Assembly (NCBI RefSeq): GCF_944387725.1 | Contig: NZ_CALXGA010000003.1 | Coordinates: 1 to 64,000 of the forward strand | Reading direction: 5' to 3' | Origin: an uncultured Intestinimonas sp. | Lineage (GTDB): Bacteria > Bacillota > Clostridia > Oscillospirales > Oscillospiraceae | DNA length: 64,000 nucleotides | Part shown: positions 25,658 to 35,696 of the stretch, in pieces | Layout: every line of letters begins with the position of its first letter | How positions within the stretch are numbered: the stretch's first letter is position 1 | Made by a program: the position numbers and the translations under genes | The notes under the pieces: model-generated | Told to the model about the DNA's origin: nothing | The model's database searches: none | The model's input: the letters and a program-made list of their open reading frames with translations, nothing else

Positions 25658-28600
25658 ATGGAAAAGAGCAGAATGGAGGGCTATCCCCAGCGGGGGCTCT
25701 ACCACCCGTCCTTTGAGCACGACGCCTGCGGCATTGGCGCCGTGGTGGACATCAAGGGGCGCAAGAGCCACCAGACCGTGGACGACGCCCTGAAAATCGT
25801 GGAGAAGCTGGAGCACCGGGCCGGCAAGGACGCCGAGGGCGAAACCGGCGACGGCGTGGGCATCCTGCTCCAGATCTCCCACAAATTCTTTCAAAAGGCG
25901 GTCAAGGAGTGCGGCTTTACCGTCGGGGAAGAGCGGGACTACGGCGTGGGTATGTTCTTCTTCCCCCAGGACGTGCTCAAGCGCAACCAGGCCCGGAAGA
26001 TGTTCGAGATCATCGTGGAGAAGGAGGGCATGGAGTTTTTGGGCTGGCGGACGGTGCCGGTGGACCCGGACATCCTGGGGGCCAAGGCCCTGGCCAAAAT
26101 GCCCTGCATCCAGCAGGCCTTTGTGAAGCGCCCGGAGGGGGTGGCCCGGGGCCTGGACTTCGACCGGAAGCTCTATGTGGCCCGGCGGGTCTTTGAGCAG
26201 TCGGCGGACACCACCTATGTCTGCTCCCTGTCCAGCCGTACCATCGTCTACAAGGGCATGTTCCTGGTGGGCCAGCTCCGGCGGTTCTACCGGGACCTCC
26301 AGGACCGGGACTACCAGTCGGCCATCGCCATTGTCCACTCCCGGTTCTCCACCAATACCAACCCCTCCTGGGAGCGGGCCCACCCCAACCGCCTGCTGGC
26401 CCACAACGGGGAGATCAACACCATCCGGGGCAACGCCGACCGGATGCTGGCCCGGGAGGAGACCATGTCCGCCCCGGGCCTGGACGCCGAGCTGGACAAG
26501 GTCTACCCGGTGATCAACGGGGAGGGCTCCGACTCGGCCATGCTGGACAACACCCTGGAGTTTTTGATGATGTCCGGCATGGAGCTGCCCCTGGCGGTGA
26601 TGATTACCATTCCCGAGCCCTGGCAGGGGGACAAGGCCCTCTCCCGGGCCCGGCACGACCTCTACCAGTACTACGCCATCCTCATGGAGCCCTGGGACGG
26701 CCCGGCCTCTATCCTCTTCTCGGACGGCGACGTGGTGGGGGCGGTGCTGGACCGCAACGGCCTGCGCCCCTCCCGGTACTATGTGACGTCGGACGGCCGC
26801 CTCATCCTCTCCTCTGAGGTAGGGGTGCTGGACATCCCGCCGGAGCAGGTGGTGGAGAAGTCCCGGCTCCAGCCCGGCCGGATGCTGCTGGTGGACACCC
26901 GCCAGGGCCGGGTCATCGGGGACAGCGAGCTCAAGGGTGCCTACGCCGCCCGGCAGCCCTACGGCGAGTGGCTGGACCGGAACCTGGTCAACCTCTCCGG
27001 TCTGCCCATTCCCAACCACCGGGTGGAGACCCGGAGCCGGGAGGAGCTGGCCCGGCTGCAAAAGGCATTCGGCTACACCTACGAGGACGTCCGCAGCACC
27101 ATCCTCCCCATGGCTCGCACTGGGGCGGAGCCCACCGCCGCCATGGGCATCGACATCCCCCTGGCGGTGCTGGACGACCAGGGACAACCCCTCTTCAACT
27201 ACTTCAAGCAGCTCTTCGCTCAGGTTACCAACCCGCCCATAGACGCCATCCGGGAGGAGGTAGTCACCGACACCACCGTCTATCTCGGAGACGACGGCAA
27301 CCTCCTGGAGGAGAAGGCGGAGAACTGCCGGGTCCTCCAGGTCCACAACCCCATCCTCACCTCCACGGATCTGATGAAGATCCGCCACATGAAGAAGCCG
27401 GGCTTCCACGTGGAGACGGTATCCATTCTCTATTATAAAAACACCCCCCTGGACCGTGCCCTGGAGCGGCTCTTTGTGGCGGTGGACCGGGCCTACCGCA
27501 ACGGGGCCAACGTGGTCATCCTCTCCGACCGGGGGGTGGATGAAAACCATGTGGCTATCCCATCCCTGCTGGCGGTCTCCGCCATCGAGCACTACCTGGT
27601 CCGCACCAAAAAGCGCACGGCGGTTTCCATCGTCCTGGAGTCGGCTGAGCCCCGGGACGTCCACCACTTCGCCACCCTCCTGGGCTACGGCGCCCGGGCC
27701 ATCAACCCCTACCTGGCCCAGGAGACCATCGTTTCCCTCATCGAGGACGGCCAGCTGGACAAGGACTTCCACGCCGCCGTGGACGACTATAACGCCGCCA
27801 TTCTCCACGGCATTGTGAAGATCGCCTCCAAAATGGGCATCTCTACCCTCCAGTCCTACCAGTCCGCCCAGATTTTTGAGGCGGTGGGCATCTCCAAAGA
27901 GGTCATTGACAAGTATTTCACCAACACGGTCTCCCGGGTGGGGGGCATCGGCCTCAGGGAGATCGGGGATCTGGTAGACCGCAACCACACCCGGGCCTTC
28001 GATCCTCTGGGCCTGGGGGTCAGCCTGGAGCTGGACTCCCTGGGGGCCCACAAGGCCCGGGCCGGCCGGGAGGACCACCTCTACAATCCCCAGACCATCC
28101 ACCTGCTCCAGGAGTCCACCCGCCGGGGGGATTACGGCCTTTTCCAGCAGTATACCGCCCTGGTGGATGACGAGACGCGGCCCCACACCCTCCGGGGCCT
28201 GCTGGAGATGAAGTACGCCGACACCCCCATCCCCTTGGAGGAGGTGGAGCCGGTGGAGTCCATCGTCAAGCGCTTCAAGACCGGGGCCATGAGCTACGGC
28301 TCCATCTCCCAGGAGGCTCACGAGTGCATGGCCCAGGCCATGAACCTGCTGGGGGGCAAGTCCAACTCCGGCGAGGGGGGGGAGCGGCCTGAGCGCCTGG
28401 GCACCGACAAGAACTCGGCCATCAAACAGGTGGCCTCCGGCCGCTTCGGGGTCACCAGCGAGTACCTGGTCTCGGCCCAGGAGCTCCAGATCAAGCTGGC
28501 TCAGGGGGCCAAGCCCGGGGAGGGCGGCCATCTGCCGGGCAAGAAGGTCTACCCCTGGATCGCCAAGTGCCGCCACTCCACCCCCGGCGTCTCCCTCATT

Positions 28601-30205
28601 TCTCCGCCGCCCCACCACGACATCTACTCCATTGAGGACCTGGCCCAGCTCATCTATGACCTGAAAAACGCCAACCGCCAGGCCCGTATCTCGGTGAAGC
28701 TGGTCAGCGAGGCGGGGGTGGGCACCATCGCCGCCGGCGTGGCCAAGGCCGGGGCCCAGGTGGTGCTGATCTCCGGCCACGACGGCGGAACCGGCGCCGC
28801 CCCCCGGACCTCCATCCACAACGCCGGCCTGCCCTGGGAGCTGGGGCTGGCCGAGACCCACCAGACCCTGCTCTCCAACGGCCTGCGCTCCCGGGTGGTG
28901 GTGGAGACCGATGGTAAGCTCATGTCCGGCCGGGACGTGGCCATCGCCTGTATGCTGGGGGCCGAGGAGTTTGGCTTTGCCACCGCCCCCCTGGTGACCA
29001 TGGGCTGCGTCATGATGCGGGTGTGCAACCTGGACACCTGCCCCGTGGGAGTGGCCACCCAGAACCCCGAGCTGCGCCGGCGCTTCCAGGGCAAGCCGGA
29101 GTATGTGGTGAACTTCATGCGCTTCATCGCCCAGGAGCTCCGGGAGCACATGGCCCGTCTGGGAGTCCGCAGCATCGACGAGCTGGTGGGCCGCACCGAC
29201 CTGCTGGGGGTCCGGGAGCATCCCACCGGCGGCTACGCCGGGACCCTGGACCTCTCCGCCCTGCTGGAGAACCCCTGGCTGAGCACCGGGGCCAAGCAGC
29301 ACTATGACCCCGCCGACATCTACGACTTCAAGCTGGAGGAGACTGTAGACCTGAAGGTCCTGGAGCGCAAGCTCTCCAAGGCCCTGGAGAAGGGGGAGAA
29401 GGCCAGCGTCTCCCTGGACGTCTCCTCCACCGACCGGACCCTGGGGACCATCCTGGGCTCCGACATCACCCGGCTCCACGGCGGAGACCTCCCCGACGAC
29501 ACCCTGACGGTAAAGTGCACCGGCGGCGGGGGACAGTCCTTCGGGGCCTTCCTGCCCAAGGGCCTGACCCTGGAGCTGGAGGGGGACTCCAACGACTACT
29601 TCGGCAAGGGGCTCTCCGGGGGCAGGCTCATCGTCTATCCCCCCAAGGGGAGCACCTTCCCGGCGGACAAGAACATCATCATCGGCAATGTGGCCCTCTA
29701 CGGGGCCACCTCCGGCCGGGCCTTCGTCTGCGGCGTGGCCGGGGAGCGCTTCTGTGTACGGAACTCCGGCGCGGTGGCGGTGGCCGAGGGCGTGGGGGAC
29801 CACGGCTGTGAGTATATGACCGGCGGCCGGGTGGTCATCCTGGGCCCCACCGGGAAGAATTTCGCCGCCGGCATGTCCGGCGGGGTGGCCTACGTCCTGG
29901 ACGAGGGCCAGGACCTCTACCTGCGCCTAAACAAAGCGCTGGTCTCCCTGGACCCGGTAACAGAGCGCCAGGATGCTCAGGAGCTGGAGGCCATGATCCG
30001 GGAGCATGTGGCCGCCACCGGCTCGGCCAAGGGGGCGGCCATCCTGGAGGACTTTGACCGCTATCTGCCCCTCTTCAAGAAAATCCTGCCGCTGGACTTT
30101 GACCGGATGCTCCGCACCATCGCCCAGCTGGAGGGCCGGGGCATGGAGCGGGAGCAGGCCGAGGTGGAGGCATTCTATCTCAACACCAGAGGAGGGGAGC
30201 AGTAA
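25658..30205 (+). CDS. gltB: Glutamate synthase large subunit
   Basis: GltB transfers the amide nitrogen of glutamine to 2-oxoglutarate. The 1515-residue product has the class II glutaminase domain with the mature N-terminal cysteine in HDACGIGAV, preceded by a short propeptide; a central domain; the FMN domain with GHDGGTGAAPRTSI and the 3Fe-4S cysteines of RVCNLDTCPVGVAT; and the C-terminal GXGXG beta-helix (GGRLIVYPP, GGRVVILGPTGKNFAAGMSGG). ATG at 25658 is 9 bases after GGAAAGGGG; ATG at 25652 is also possible. It overlaps gltD by one base. Confidence 0.95.
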   Translation: MEKSRMEGYPQRGLYHPSFEHDACGIGAVVDIKGRKSHQTVDDALKIVEKLEHRAGKDAEGETGDGVGILLQISHKFFQKAVKECGFTVGEERDYGVGMFFFPQDVLKRNQARKMFEIIVEKEGMEFLGWRTVPVDPDILGAKALAKMPCIQQAFVKRPEGVARGLDFDRKLYVARRVFEQSADTTYVCSLSSRTIVYKGMFLVGQLRRFYRDLQDRDYQSAIAIVHSRFSTNTNPSWERAHPNRLLAHNGEINTIRGNADRMLAREETMSAPGLDAELDKVYPVINGEGSDSAMLDNTLEFLMMSGMELPLAVMITIPEPWQGDKALSRARHDLYQYYAILMEPWDGPASILFSDGDVVGAVLDRNGLRPSRYYVTSDGRLILSSEVGVLDIPPEQVVEKSRLQPGRMLLVDTRQGRVIGDSELKGAYAARQPYGEWLDRNLVNLSGLPIPNHRVETRSREELARLQKAFGYTYEDVRSTILPMARTGAEPTAAMGIDIPLAVLDDQGQPLFNYFKQLFAQVTNPPIDAIREEVVTDTTVYLGDDGNLLEEKAENCRVLQVHNPILTSTDLMKIRHMKKPGFHVETVSILYYKNTPLDRALERLFVAVDRAYRNGANVVILSDRGVDENHVAIPSLLAVSAIEHYLVRTKKRTAVSIVLESAEPRDVHHFATLLGYGARAINPYLAQETIVSLIEDGQLDKDFHAAVDDYNAAILHGIVKIASKMGISTLQSYQSAQIFEAVGISKEVIDKYFTNTVSRVGGIGLREIGDLVDRNHTRAFDPLGLGVSLELDSLGAHKARAGREDHLYNPQTIHLLQESTRRGDYGLFQQYTALVDDETRPHTLRGLLEMKYADTPIPLEEVEPVESIVKRFKTGAMSYGSISQEAHECMAQAMNLLGGKSNSGEGGERPERLGTDKNSAIKQVASGRFGVTSEYLVSAQELQIKLAQGAKPGEGGHLPGKKVYPWIAKCRHSTPGVSLISPPPHHDIYSIEDLAQLIYDLKNANRQARISVKLVSEAGVGTIAAGVAKAGAQVVLISGHDGGTGAAPRTSIHNAGLPWELGLAETHQTLLSNGLRSRVVVETDGKLMSGRDVAIACMLGAEEFGFATAPLVTMGCVMMRVCNLDTCPVGVATQNPELRRRFQGKPEYVVNFMRFIAQELREHMARLGVRSIDELVGRTDLLGVREHPTGGYAGTLDLSALLENPWLSTGAKQHYDPADIYDFKLEETVDLKVLERKLSKALEKGEKASVSLDVSSTDRTLGTILGSDITRLHGGDLPDDTLTVKCTGGGGQSFGAFLPKGLTLELEGDSNDYFGKGLSGGRLIVYPPKGSTFPADKNIIIGNVALYGATSGRAFVCGVAGERFCVRNSGAVAVAEGVGDHGCEYMTGGRVVILGPTGKNFAAGMSGGVAYVLDEGQDLYLRLNKALVSLDPVTERQDAQELEAMIREHVAATGSAKGAAILEDFDRYLPLFKKILPLDFDRMLRTIAQLEGRGMEREQAEVEAFYLNTRGGEQ

Positions 30206-31665
30206 TGGGAAAGCCCACCGGATTTTTGGAATACCAGCGCCAGGGGAACCCCTCCCAGGGGCCCCGGGAGCGCATCCAGCACTTTGACGAGTTCCACCCC
30301 AGGCTGGGCCGGGAGGAGCGCCGCCGCCAGGGCGCCCGGTGCATGGAGTGCGGCGTGCCCTTCTGCCAGTCCGGGGCGGTGCTCAATGGCATGGTCTCCG
30401 GCTGTCCCCTCCACAACCTGATCCCGGAGTGGAACGATCTCATTTACACCGGCAGCTTCGCCCAGGCCCTCCAGCGGCTGCTGAAGACCAACAGCTTCCC
30501 GGAGTTCACCGGCCGGGTGTGTCCCGCTCTGTGCGAGGCCGCCTGTACCTGCGGCCTCCACGGGGACCCGGTAACCATCAAGGAAAACGAGCTGGGCATC
30601 ATCGAGGACGCCTGGGAAAAGGGGCTGCTCCAGCCCCATCCCCCGGAGGTCCGCACCGGGAAGCGGGTGGCGGTGGTGGGCTCCGGCCCCTCCGGCCTGG
30701 CCTGTGCCGCCCAGCTCAACAGCCGGGGCCACAGCGTCACCGTCTTCGAGCGGGCCGACCGGCCCGGCGGCCTGCTGATGTACGGCATCCCCAATATGAA
30801 GCTGGAGAAGTCCATCGTCCAGCGTCGGACGGAACTTATGGCCGCCGAGGGGGTGGCATTCCGTCTGGGGGTGGACGTGGGCCGGGACCTCTCCGCCAAG
30901 GAGCTGCTGGAGGGCTATGACGCCGTGGTCCTCTGCTGCGGGGCGGCCCAGCCCCGGGATTTGTCCGTCCCCGGCAGAGATGGCAAGGATATCTACTTTG
31001 CAGTGGATTTCCTCAGGGCCACCACCAAGAGCCTTTTGGACTCCGGCCTGAAGGACGGCCAATATGTCTCGGCCAAGGGGAAGCATGTGGTCATCGTGGG
31101 AGGCGGCGACACCGGCAACGACTGTGTGGGCACCGCCATCCGCCACGGCTGCAAGAGCGTGGTGCAGCTGGAGATGATGCCCAAGGCCCCGGACGGCCGG
31201 GGGGAGAACAACCCCTGGCCCGAGTGGCCCAGGGTCTGTAAGACCGACTACGGCCAAGAGGAGGCCATCGCCGTCTTCGGCCAGGACCCCCGCCTCTATC
31301 AGACCACGGTGACCGAGGTCCTCCGAAACGAGGCCGGGGACCTGACCGGGGTGAAGACTGTGAAGCTGGACGTCAATTTGAAGCCGGTGGAGGGCACTGA
31401 GGAGGTGCTCCCCTGTGAGCTTCTGCTCATCGCCGCGGGCTTCCTGGGGCCCCAGGAGTACGTCCCCGCCGCCTTTGGGGTGGAGCGCACCCCCCGGACC
31501 TGTGTTCAGACCCAGCCGGGGTGGTACGCCTCCAGCGTACCCAAGGTTTTTACCGCCGGCGATATGCACCGGGGCCAGTCCCTGGTGGTGTGGGCCATCC
31601 AGGAGGGCCGGGCCGCCGCCCGGGAAGTAGACGAGTTCCTCATGGGCTACACCAATCTGGAGTAG
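30205..31665 (+). CDS. gltD: Glutamate synthase small subunit (NADPH-dependent)
   Basis: GltD passes electrons from NAD(P)H through FAD to GltB. The 486-residue product has the N-terminal cysteine motifs that hold 4Fe-4S clusters ([35 protein letters not shown]), the FAD fold [17 protein letters not shown] and the NADPH fold [18 protein letters not shown]. The start codon overlaps the gltB stop (TAATG), coupling the subunits in the 1:1 ratio expected. A strong terminator follows directly. Confidence 0.96.
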   Translation: MGKPTGFLEYQRQGNPSQGPRERIQHFDEFHPRLGREERRRQGARCMECGVPFCQSGAVLNGMVSGCPLHNLIPEWNDLIYTGSFAQALQRLLKTNSFPEFTGRVCPALCEAACTCGLHGDPVTIKENELGIIEDAWEKGLLQPHPPEVRTGKRVAVVGSGPSGLACAAQLNSRGHSVTVFERADRPGGLLMYGIPNMKLEKSIVQRRTELMAAEGVAFRLGVDVGRDLSAKELLEGYDAVVLCCGAAQPRDLSVPGRDGKDIYFAVDFLRATTKSLLDSGLKDGQYVSAKGKHVVIVGGGDTGNDCVGTAIRHGCKSVVQLEMMPKAPDGRGENNPWPEWPRVCKTDYGQEEAIAVFGQDPRLYQTTVTEVLRNEAGDLTGVKTVKLDVNLKPVEGTEEVLPCELLLIAAGFLGPQEYVPAAFGVERTPRTCVQTQPGWYASSVPKVFTAGDMHRGQSLVVWAIQEGRAAAREVDEFLMGYTNLE

Positions 31666-31666
31666 C

Positions 31667-31717
31667 AAAACTGATGCAGGCCGGACCGCCCAGGCGGTCC
31701 GGCCTGCATCAGTTTTT
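31667..31717 (+). terminator. Strong intrinsic terminator of gltBD
   Basis: A perfect stem of about 23 bp (ACTGATGCAGGCC arm, tip CCGGACCGCC/GGCGGTCCGG) flanked by AAAA and TTTTT. It closes the nitrogen-assimilation block. Confidence 0.93.
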
Positions 31718-31869
31718 AGAACGGGGCAAAACGTCCGGAGACACACCGGGAGAGCGCATGAAGGGGGAAAGGCTGCCAAGCATGGTCTGCGACCACGGGA
31801 GAAGCCCGGATGGGGCAAATGTTTACAATTTATAGTTGCCTTCTTGGCCAAAGTGCCTTATGATGATAC

Positions 31870-32628
31870 ATGGTGATTTTTGTGAGGAAAGTATTGCGGG
31901 TCCTGGGGCGGCTCCTGCTGCTGGCCCTGGTCCTGGCCTTCCTGGCGGCGGCCCTGTTCTACTTTCTGCGCTGGCAGGGGTATTTCCTCCTGCCCCAGGA
32001 GGCCGCCCCCCGGCAGTGGGAGGTCTTCGGGGTGGACGTGTCGGTCTACCAGGGGGAGGTGGACTGGCCCGCCCTGGCCGCCCAGGGGGTGGACTTCGCC
32101 TTTATCAAGGCCACGGAGGGCAGCTCACTTCAGGATGTCCGCTTTGCCGCAAACTGGGCCGACGCCCAGGCAGCGGGGGTCCGGGTGGGGGCCTACCACT
32201 TTTTCAGCTACGACAGTCCCGGGGAGACTCAGGCCGACAACTTCATCGACATGGTGCCGGTGACGCCCGGCGCCCTGCCTCCAGTGGTGGATATTGAGTT
32301 TTATGGGGACAACCTGGAAAACCCGCCGGATCAGGCGCATGTCCACAGCATTCTGGCCCCCCTCCTGGCCCGGCTGGAGGAGCACTACGGGGTGAAGCCA
32401 ATCCTCTATGTGACCTACCGCTCCTACGACCTCTATCTCCGGGAGGGCTATGAAGACCATCCCCTCTGGGTCTCCAGCCCCATGGTGGCCCCCTTTGGAA
32501 AGGACTGGTCCTTCTGGCAGTATTCCCACAGCGCCGAGCTGGAGGGCTACTTCGGCGACGAGCGGCACATTGACCTCAACGTCTTTCGGGGGAGCGAGGA
32601 GGAGTTCCGGCGCTTCGGTCTGGCGTAG
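31870..32628 (+). CDS. Glycoside hydrolase family 25 lysozyme, membrane-anchored
   Basis: A 252-residue muramidase. An N-terminal membrane helix (LLLLALVLAFLAAALFYFL) is followed by a GH25 domain with the DVSVYQGEVDW opening, the catalytic DIE of PPVVDIEFYGDN and the WQYS motif near the end. It should cleave peptidoglycan outside the membrane. The start is uncertain: ATG 31870 has no binding site and lies close to a TATGAT -10 (31859-31864), GTG 31882 and TTG 31894 are alternatives, the latter with GAGGAAA unusually close. Confidence 0.85.
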   Translation: MVIFVRKVLRVLGRLLLLALVLAFLAAALFYFLRWQGYFLLPQEAAPRQWEVFGVDVSVYQGEVDWPALAAQGVDFAFIKATEGSSLQDVRFAANWADAQAAGVRVGAYHFFSYDSPGETQADNFIDMVPVTPGALPPVVDIEFYGDNLENPPDQAHVHSILAPLLARLEEHYGVKPILYVTYRSYDLYLREGYEDHPLWVSSPMVAPFGKDWSFWQYSHSAELEGYFGDERHIDLNVFRGSEEEFRRFGLA

Positions 32629-32669
32629 GGTCTTTTTTCCGTGCCGGTCTTCTAATCTCCCGACTTTTC

Positions 32670-32678
32670 TGCTATAAT
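32670..32678 (+). promoter_or_regulatory. Extended -10 promoter of murB
   Basis: TG-C-TATAAT is an extended -10 element about 85 bases before murB; no good -35 is present. It follows the GH25 stop by about 40 bases. Confidence 0.6.
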
Positions 32679-32762
32679 GAAGGTTGATACAGCGGCGCCG
32701 CCCGGCGGTGGGACTTCCACCGTCGGGTCCGGCGTGACTATGATGTCTTTTGGAGGCACACT

Positions 32763-33680
32763 ATGGACCGATACGCGACCCTGTTCCGGGACCTGACCCG
32801 GACCTGCCCGTCCATGGAGGTACGGGTGGACGAACCCATGAGCCGGCACACAACCTTCCGCATCGGTGGACCCGTCCGGGTCATGGCCCTGCCCAGAACC
32901 GAAGAGGAGGCGGTCAAGGCGGTACAGGTGGCCCTGCGCCATGAGGTGCAGCCCTTTTACCTGGGCAACGGCAGCAATCTGCTGGTCTCCGACCGGGGGT
33001 ACGAGGGCTTTATTCTCAAGCTGGTGGACGGTCTGGGGACCCTGGAGGTCCACGGGACCACCCTCACCGCCGGCAGCGGGGTGCTCCTCTCCCGGCTGTC
33101 CAGCTTTGCCATGGACAAGGGCCTCGCCGGCCTGGAGTTTGCCCACGGTATTCCCGGCTCGGTGGGGGGCGCGGTGACCATGAACGCCGGGGCCTACGAC
33201 AGCGACATGAGCGCCCTGGTCCGGGAGGTGCGCTGTCTGACGGCGGAGGGGGAGACGCAGGTACTTCCGTCCCAGGCGCTGGACTTTTCCTACCGCCACA
33301 GCGCTTTCGCCGGCGGCGGGCGGCTGATTTTAGGGGCCACCCTGGAGCTCCGCCCCGGAAATGAGGGGGACATCCGGGCCCTGATGGATGACCTGGGCAG
33401 CCGCCGCCGGCATAAGCAGCCCCTGGATCTCCCCAGCGCGGGCAGCATTTTCAAGCGGCCCAAGGGCTATTACGCCGCCGCCCTCATTGACGAGTGCGGG
33501 CTGAAGGGGACCACCGTGGGCGGGGCCCAGGTCTCCAAAAAACACGCGGGCTTCATCGTCAACATGGACAAAGCCACCTGCGCCGACGTGCTCCAGCTGG
33601 CCGAATTGGTCCGGGAGACCGTCCTCCGGGAGACCGGCGTGGCGATGGAGCTGGAGGTCCGTACCCTGGGCCCCGTCTGA
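32763..33680 (+). CDS. murB: UDP-N-acetylenolpyruvoylglucosamine reductase
   Basis: MurB reduces UDP-GlcNAc-enolpyruvate to UDP-MurNAc with NADPH and FAD. The 305-residue product has the FAD-binding core FYLGNGSNLLVSDRGYEG and GIPGSVGGAVTMNAGAY, the active-site serine region in SYRHSAF, and the C-terminal PSAGSIFKRP and KHAGFIVN blocks of the short Gram-positive type. TTGGAGG precedes the ATG. murB before rapZ-yvcK-whiA is a recurrent order in Firmicutes. Confidence 0.96.
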   Translation: MDRYATLFRDLTRTCPSMEVRVDEPMSRHTTFRIGGPVRVMALPRTEEEAVKAVQVALRHEVQPFYLGNGSNLLVSDRGYEGFILKLVDGLGTLEVHGTTLTAGSGVLLSRLSSFAMDKGLAGLEFAHGIPGSVGGAVTMNAGAYDSDMSALVREVRCLTAEGETQVLPSQALDFSYRHSAFAGGGRLILGATLELRPGNEGDIRALMDDLGSRRRHKQPLDLPSAGSIFKRPKGYYAAALIDECGLKGTTVGGAQVSKKHAGFIVNMDKATCADVLQLAELVRETVLRETGVAMELEVRTLGPV

Positions 33681-33733
33681 AGTCGGTCTGCGGCCCCGGC
33701 CACCGGGCGGGGAGAGACACCGAGGTGAGCAGC

Positions 33734-34597
33734 ATGAAATTTATTCTGATCTCCGGCCTGTCCGGGGCGGGAAAGAGCAAAACGGCCTCCTTCCTGGAGG
33801 ACATGGGCTACTATGTGGTGGACAACATGCCCGCGGCCCTGATCCCCAAATTTGCCGAGCTGTGCATGGCGGGCCAGGGGCGCTATGACCGGGTGGCGCT
33901 GGTCACCGACATCCGGGGCGGCCAGACCTTCGACGGCCTCTTCGCCTCCCTGGACCAGCTCCACGAGATGGGGTGCGATTACCAGATTCTTTTTGTGGAG
34001 GCCAGCCTGGAGACCATCATCATGCGGTATAAGGAGACCCGCCGGTCCCACCCCCTGGCCAAGGCGGGGCGGTCCCTGGCCGAGGCGGTGCAGCTGGAGC
34101 GCTCCGCCCTGGAGCCGGTGCGCCAGCGGGCGGAGTACATCGTGGACACCACGGCCCTGTCCACCGCCAAGCTCCGGGGGGAGATGCTCCGCCTCTTTGG
34201 GGAGGGGGAGCACGCCCCGGATATGAGCGTATCGGTGATCTCCTTCGGCTTCAAGTACGGCATCCCCCTGGAGGCCGACCTGGTCTTTGACGTGCGGTGC
34301 CTGCCCAACCCCTACTATATTGCCGAGCTCCGGCACCAGACCGGCCTGGACGCCGGGGTGCGGGACTTTGTCTTCGGTTACCAGCAGACCAGGGACCTGA
34401 TGCGGCATCTGGAGAGCCTGCTGGGCTTCCTCCTGCCCCTCTATGTGGAGGAGGGCAAGACGGCTCTGGTCATCGCCGTAGGCTGTACCGGCGGTCACCA
34501 CCGCTCTGTGGCCATTACCCGGGCCCTGGCGGACTTTGTCCGGCAGAAGGGCTACAGCGCCTCGGAGAACCACCGGGACATGACGAGGGATGGATGA
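33734..34597 (+). CDS. rapZ: RapZ/YvcJ nucleotide-binding protein
   Basis: The 287-residue product is a P-loop protein with Walker A GLSGAGKSKTA at the N-terminus and the conserved C-terminal domain (DVRCLPNPYY, GCTGGHHRSVAI, ending in ENHRDMTR). In E. coli RapZ is an RNA adaptor; in B. subtilis YvcJ is a GTPase linked to competence. ATG at 33734 lies 5 bases after GAGGTGA. Its stop overlaps the yvcK start (ATGGATGATGG), so they are translationally coupled. Confidence 0.94.
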   Translation: MKFILISGLSGAGKSKTASFLEDMGYYVVDNMPAALIPKFAELCMAGQGRYDRVALVTDIRGGQTFDGLFASLDQLHEMGCDYQILFVEASLETIIMRYKETRRSHPLAKAGRSLAEAVQLERSALEPVRQRAEYIVDTTALSTAKLRGEMLRLFGEGEHAPDMSVSVISFGFKYGIPLEADLVFDVRCLPNPYYIAELRHQTGLDAGVRDFVFGYQQTRDLMRHLESLLGFLLPLYVEEGKTALVIAVGCTGGHHRSVAITRALADFVRQKGYSASENHRDMTRDG

Positions 34598-35661
34598 TGG
34601 CACAACCATATAGCCGCACAGACCCGCGCTGGGAGCACGGCCCCCGGATTGCCGCCATTGGCGGCGGCACGGGGCTTTCCACCATGCTCCGGGGGCTCAA
34701 GGAGTATACCCGCAACCTCACCGCCATTGTCACTGTGGCCGACGACGGCGGCGGCTCCGGGATGCTCCGGCAGGACCTGGGAATGCCTCCGCCGGGGGAC
34801 ATCCGGAACTGCATGGAGGCCCTGGCCAACGTGGAGCCGGTCATGGCCCAGCTGCTGACCTACCGATTTCCCGGCGGGTCCGGGAGCCTCACCGGGCAGT
34901 CCTTCGGCAACCTGCTTCTGGCCGCCCTCAACGGCATCTCCAGATCTTTTGACCAGGCGGTGACCCGGATGAGCCAGGTTCTGGCCATCACCGGCCGGGT
35001 CCTGCCGGTGACCAATGAGAACGTCCAGATGGAGGCCACCTTTGAAAACGGCGCCAGCGTGGTGGGGGAGTCCAAGATCTGCGCCTTCAAAAAGGCTCAG
35101 GACTGCCGCATCACCCAGGTGCGCCTGCTGCCGGAGCGGCCCCCGGCCCTCCCGGAGACCCTCCGGGCCATCCGGGAGGCCGACCTGATCCTCCTGGGAC
35201 CGGGGAGCCTCTACACCAGCGTCATCCCCAATCTGCTGGTGGATGGGGTGGGGGAGGCCATCCGGACCTCCGACGCCCTGAAAATCTATGTCTGCAACAT
35301 CATGACCCAGGACGGGGAGACCGAGGGCTACACCGCCGCCGACCATGTGGCGGCCCTGCTCTCCCACGGAGGCGGGCCGGGGCTGGTGGACCTGTGCCTG
35401 GCCAACTCTGCCCCAGTGCGCCCCGGACTGGTGGAGCGCTACAGGGAGGAGGGCGCCGCCCCCATTCTGGTGGACCGGGCCCGGGTTGAGGCCCTGGGGG
35501 TGGAGCTGGCGGAGCGCCCTCTGGCCTCGGAGACCTCCGACCTGGCCCGTCACTCCACCGAGCGCCTGGCCGCCGCCGTCATGGACCTCCTGTCGGAGCG
35601 CTCCATCCGCGTTGCCCACGAGCTGGGGGCGGAGGAGACCGCCTTCCTGCTGGAGGAGTAG
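34594..35661 (+). CDS. yvcK: YvcK-type gluconeogenesis/cell-shape factor
   Basis: A 355-residue member of the CofD-like family. It opens with IAAIGGGTGLSTMLRGL and VTVADDGGGSGMLR, keeps LPPGDIRNC in the form MPPPGDIRNC, and has the GPGSLYTSVIPNLLV block. In B. subtilis YvcK binds UDP-GlcNAc and is needed on gluconeogenic carbon. Two adjacent ATGs (34594, 34597) are possible starts. It sits in the canonical rapZ-yvcK-whiA trio. Confidence 0.94.
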   Translation: MMAQPYSRTDPRWEHGPRIAAIGGGTGLSTMLRGLKEYTRNLTAIVTVADDGGGSGMLRQDLGMPPPGDIRNCMEALANVEPVMAQLLTYRFPGGSGSLTGQSFGNLLLAALNGISRSFDQAVTRMSQVLAITGRVLPVTNENVQMEATFENGASVVGESKICAFKKAQDCRITQVRLLPERPPALPETLRAIREADLILLGPGSLYTSVIPNLLVDGVGEAIRTSDALKIYVCNIMTQDGETEGYTAADHVAALLSHGGGPGLVDLCLANSAPVRPGLVERYREEGAAPILVDRARVEALGVELAERPLASETSDLARHSTERLAAAVMDLLSERSIRVAHELGAEETAFLLEE

Positions 35662-35696
35662 CGCATCCCTGTCAGAGACAGTAGAGGAGGGGCCCC

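Noticed and set aside
25634..29803. Open frame of nearly 1400 codons antisense to gltB
   Set aside because: Shadow of gltB; composition is dominated by Gly, Val, His and Leu with no recognisable domain.
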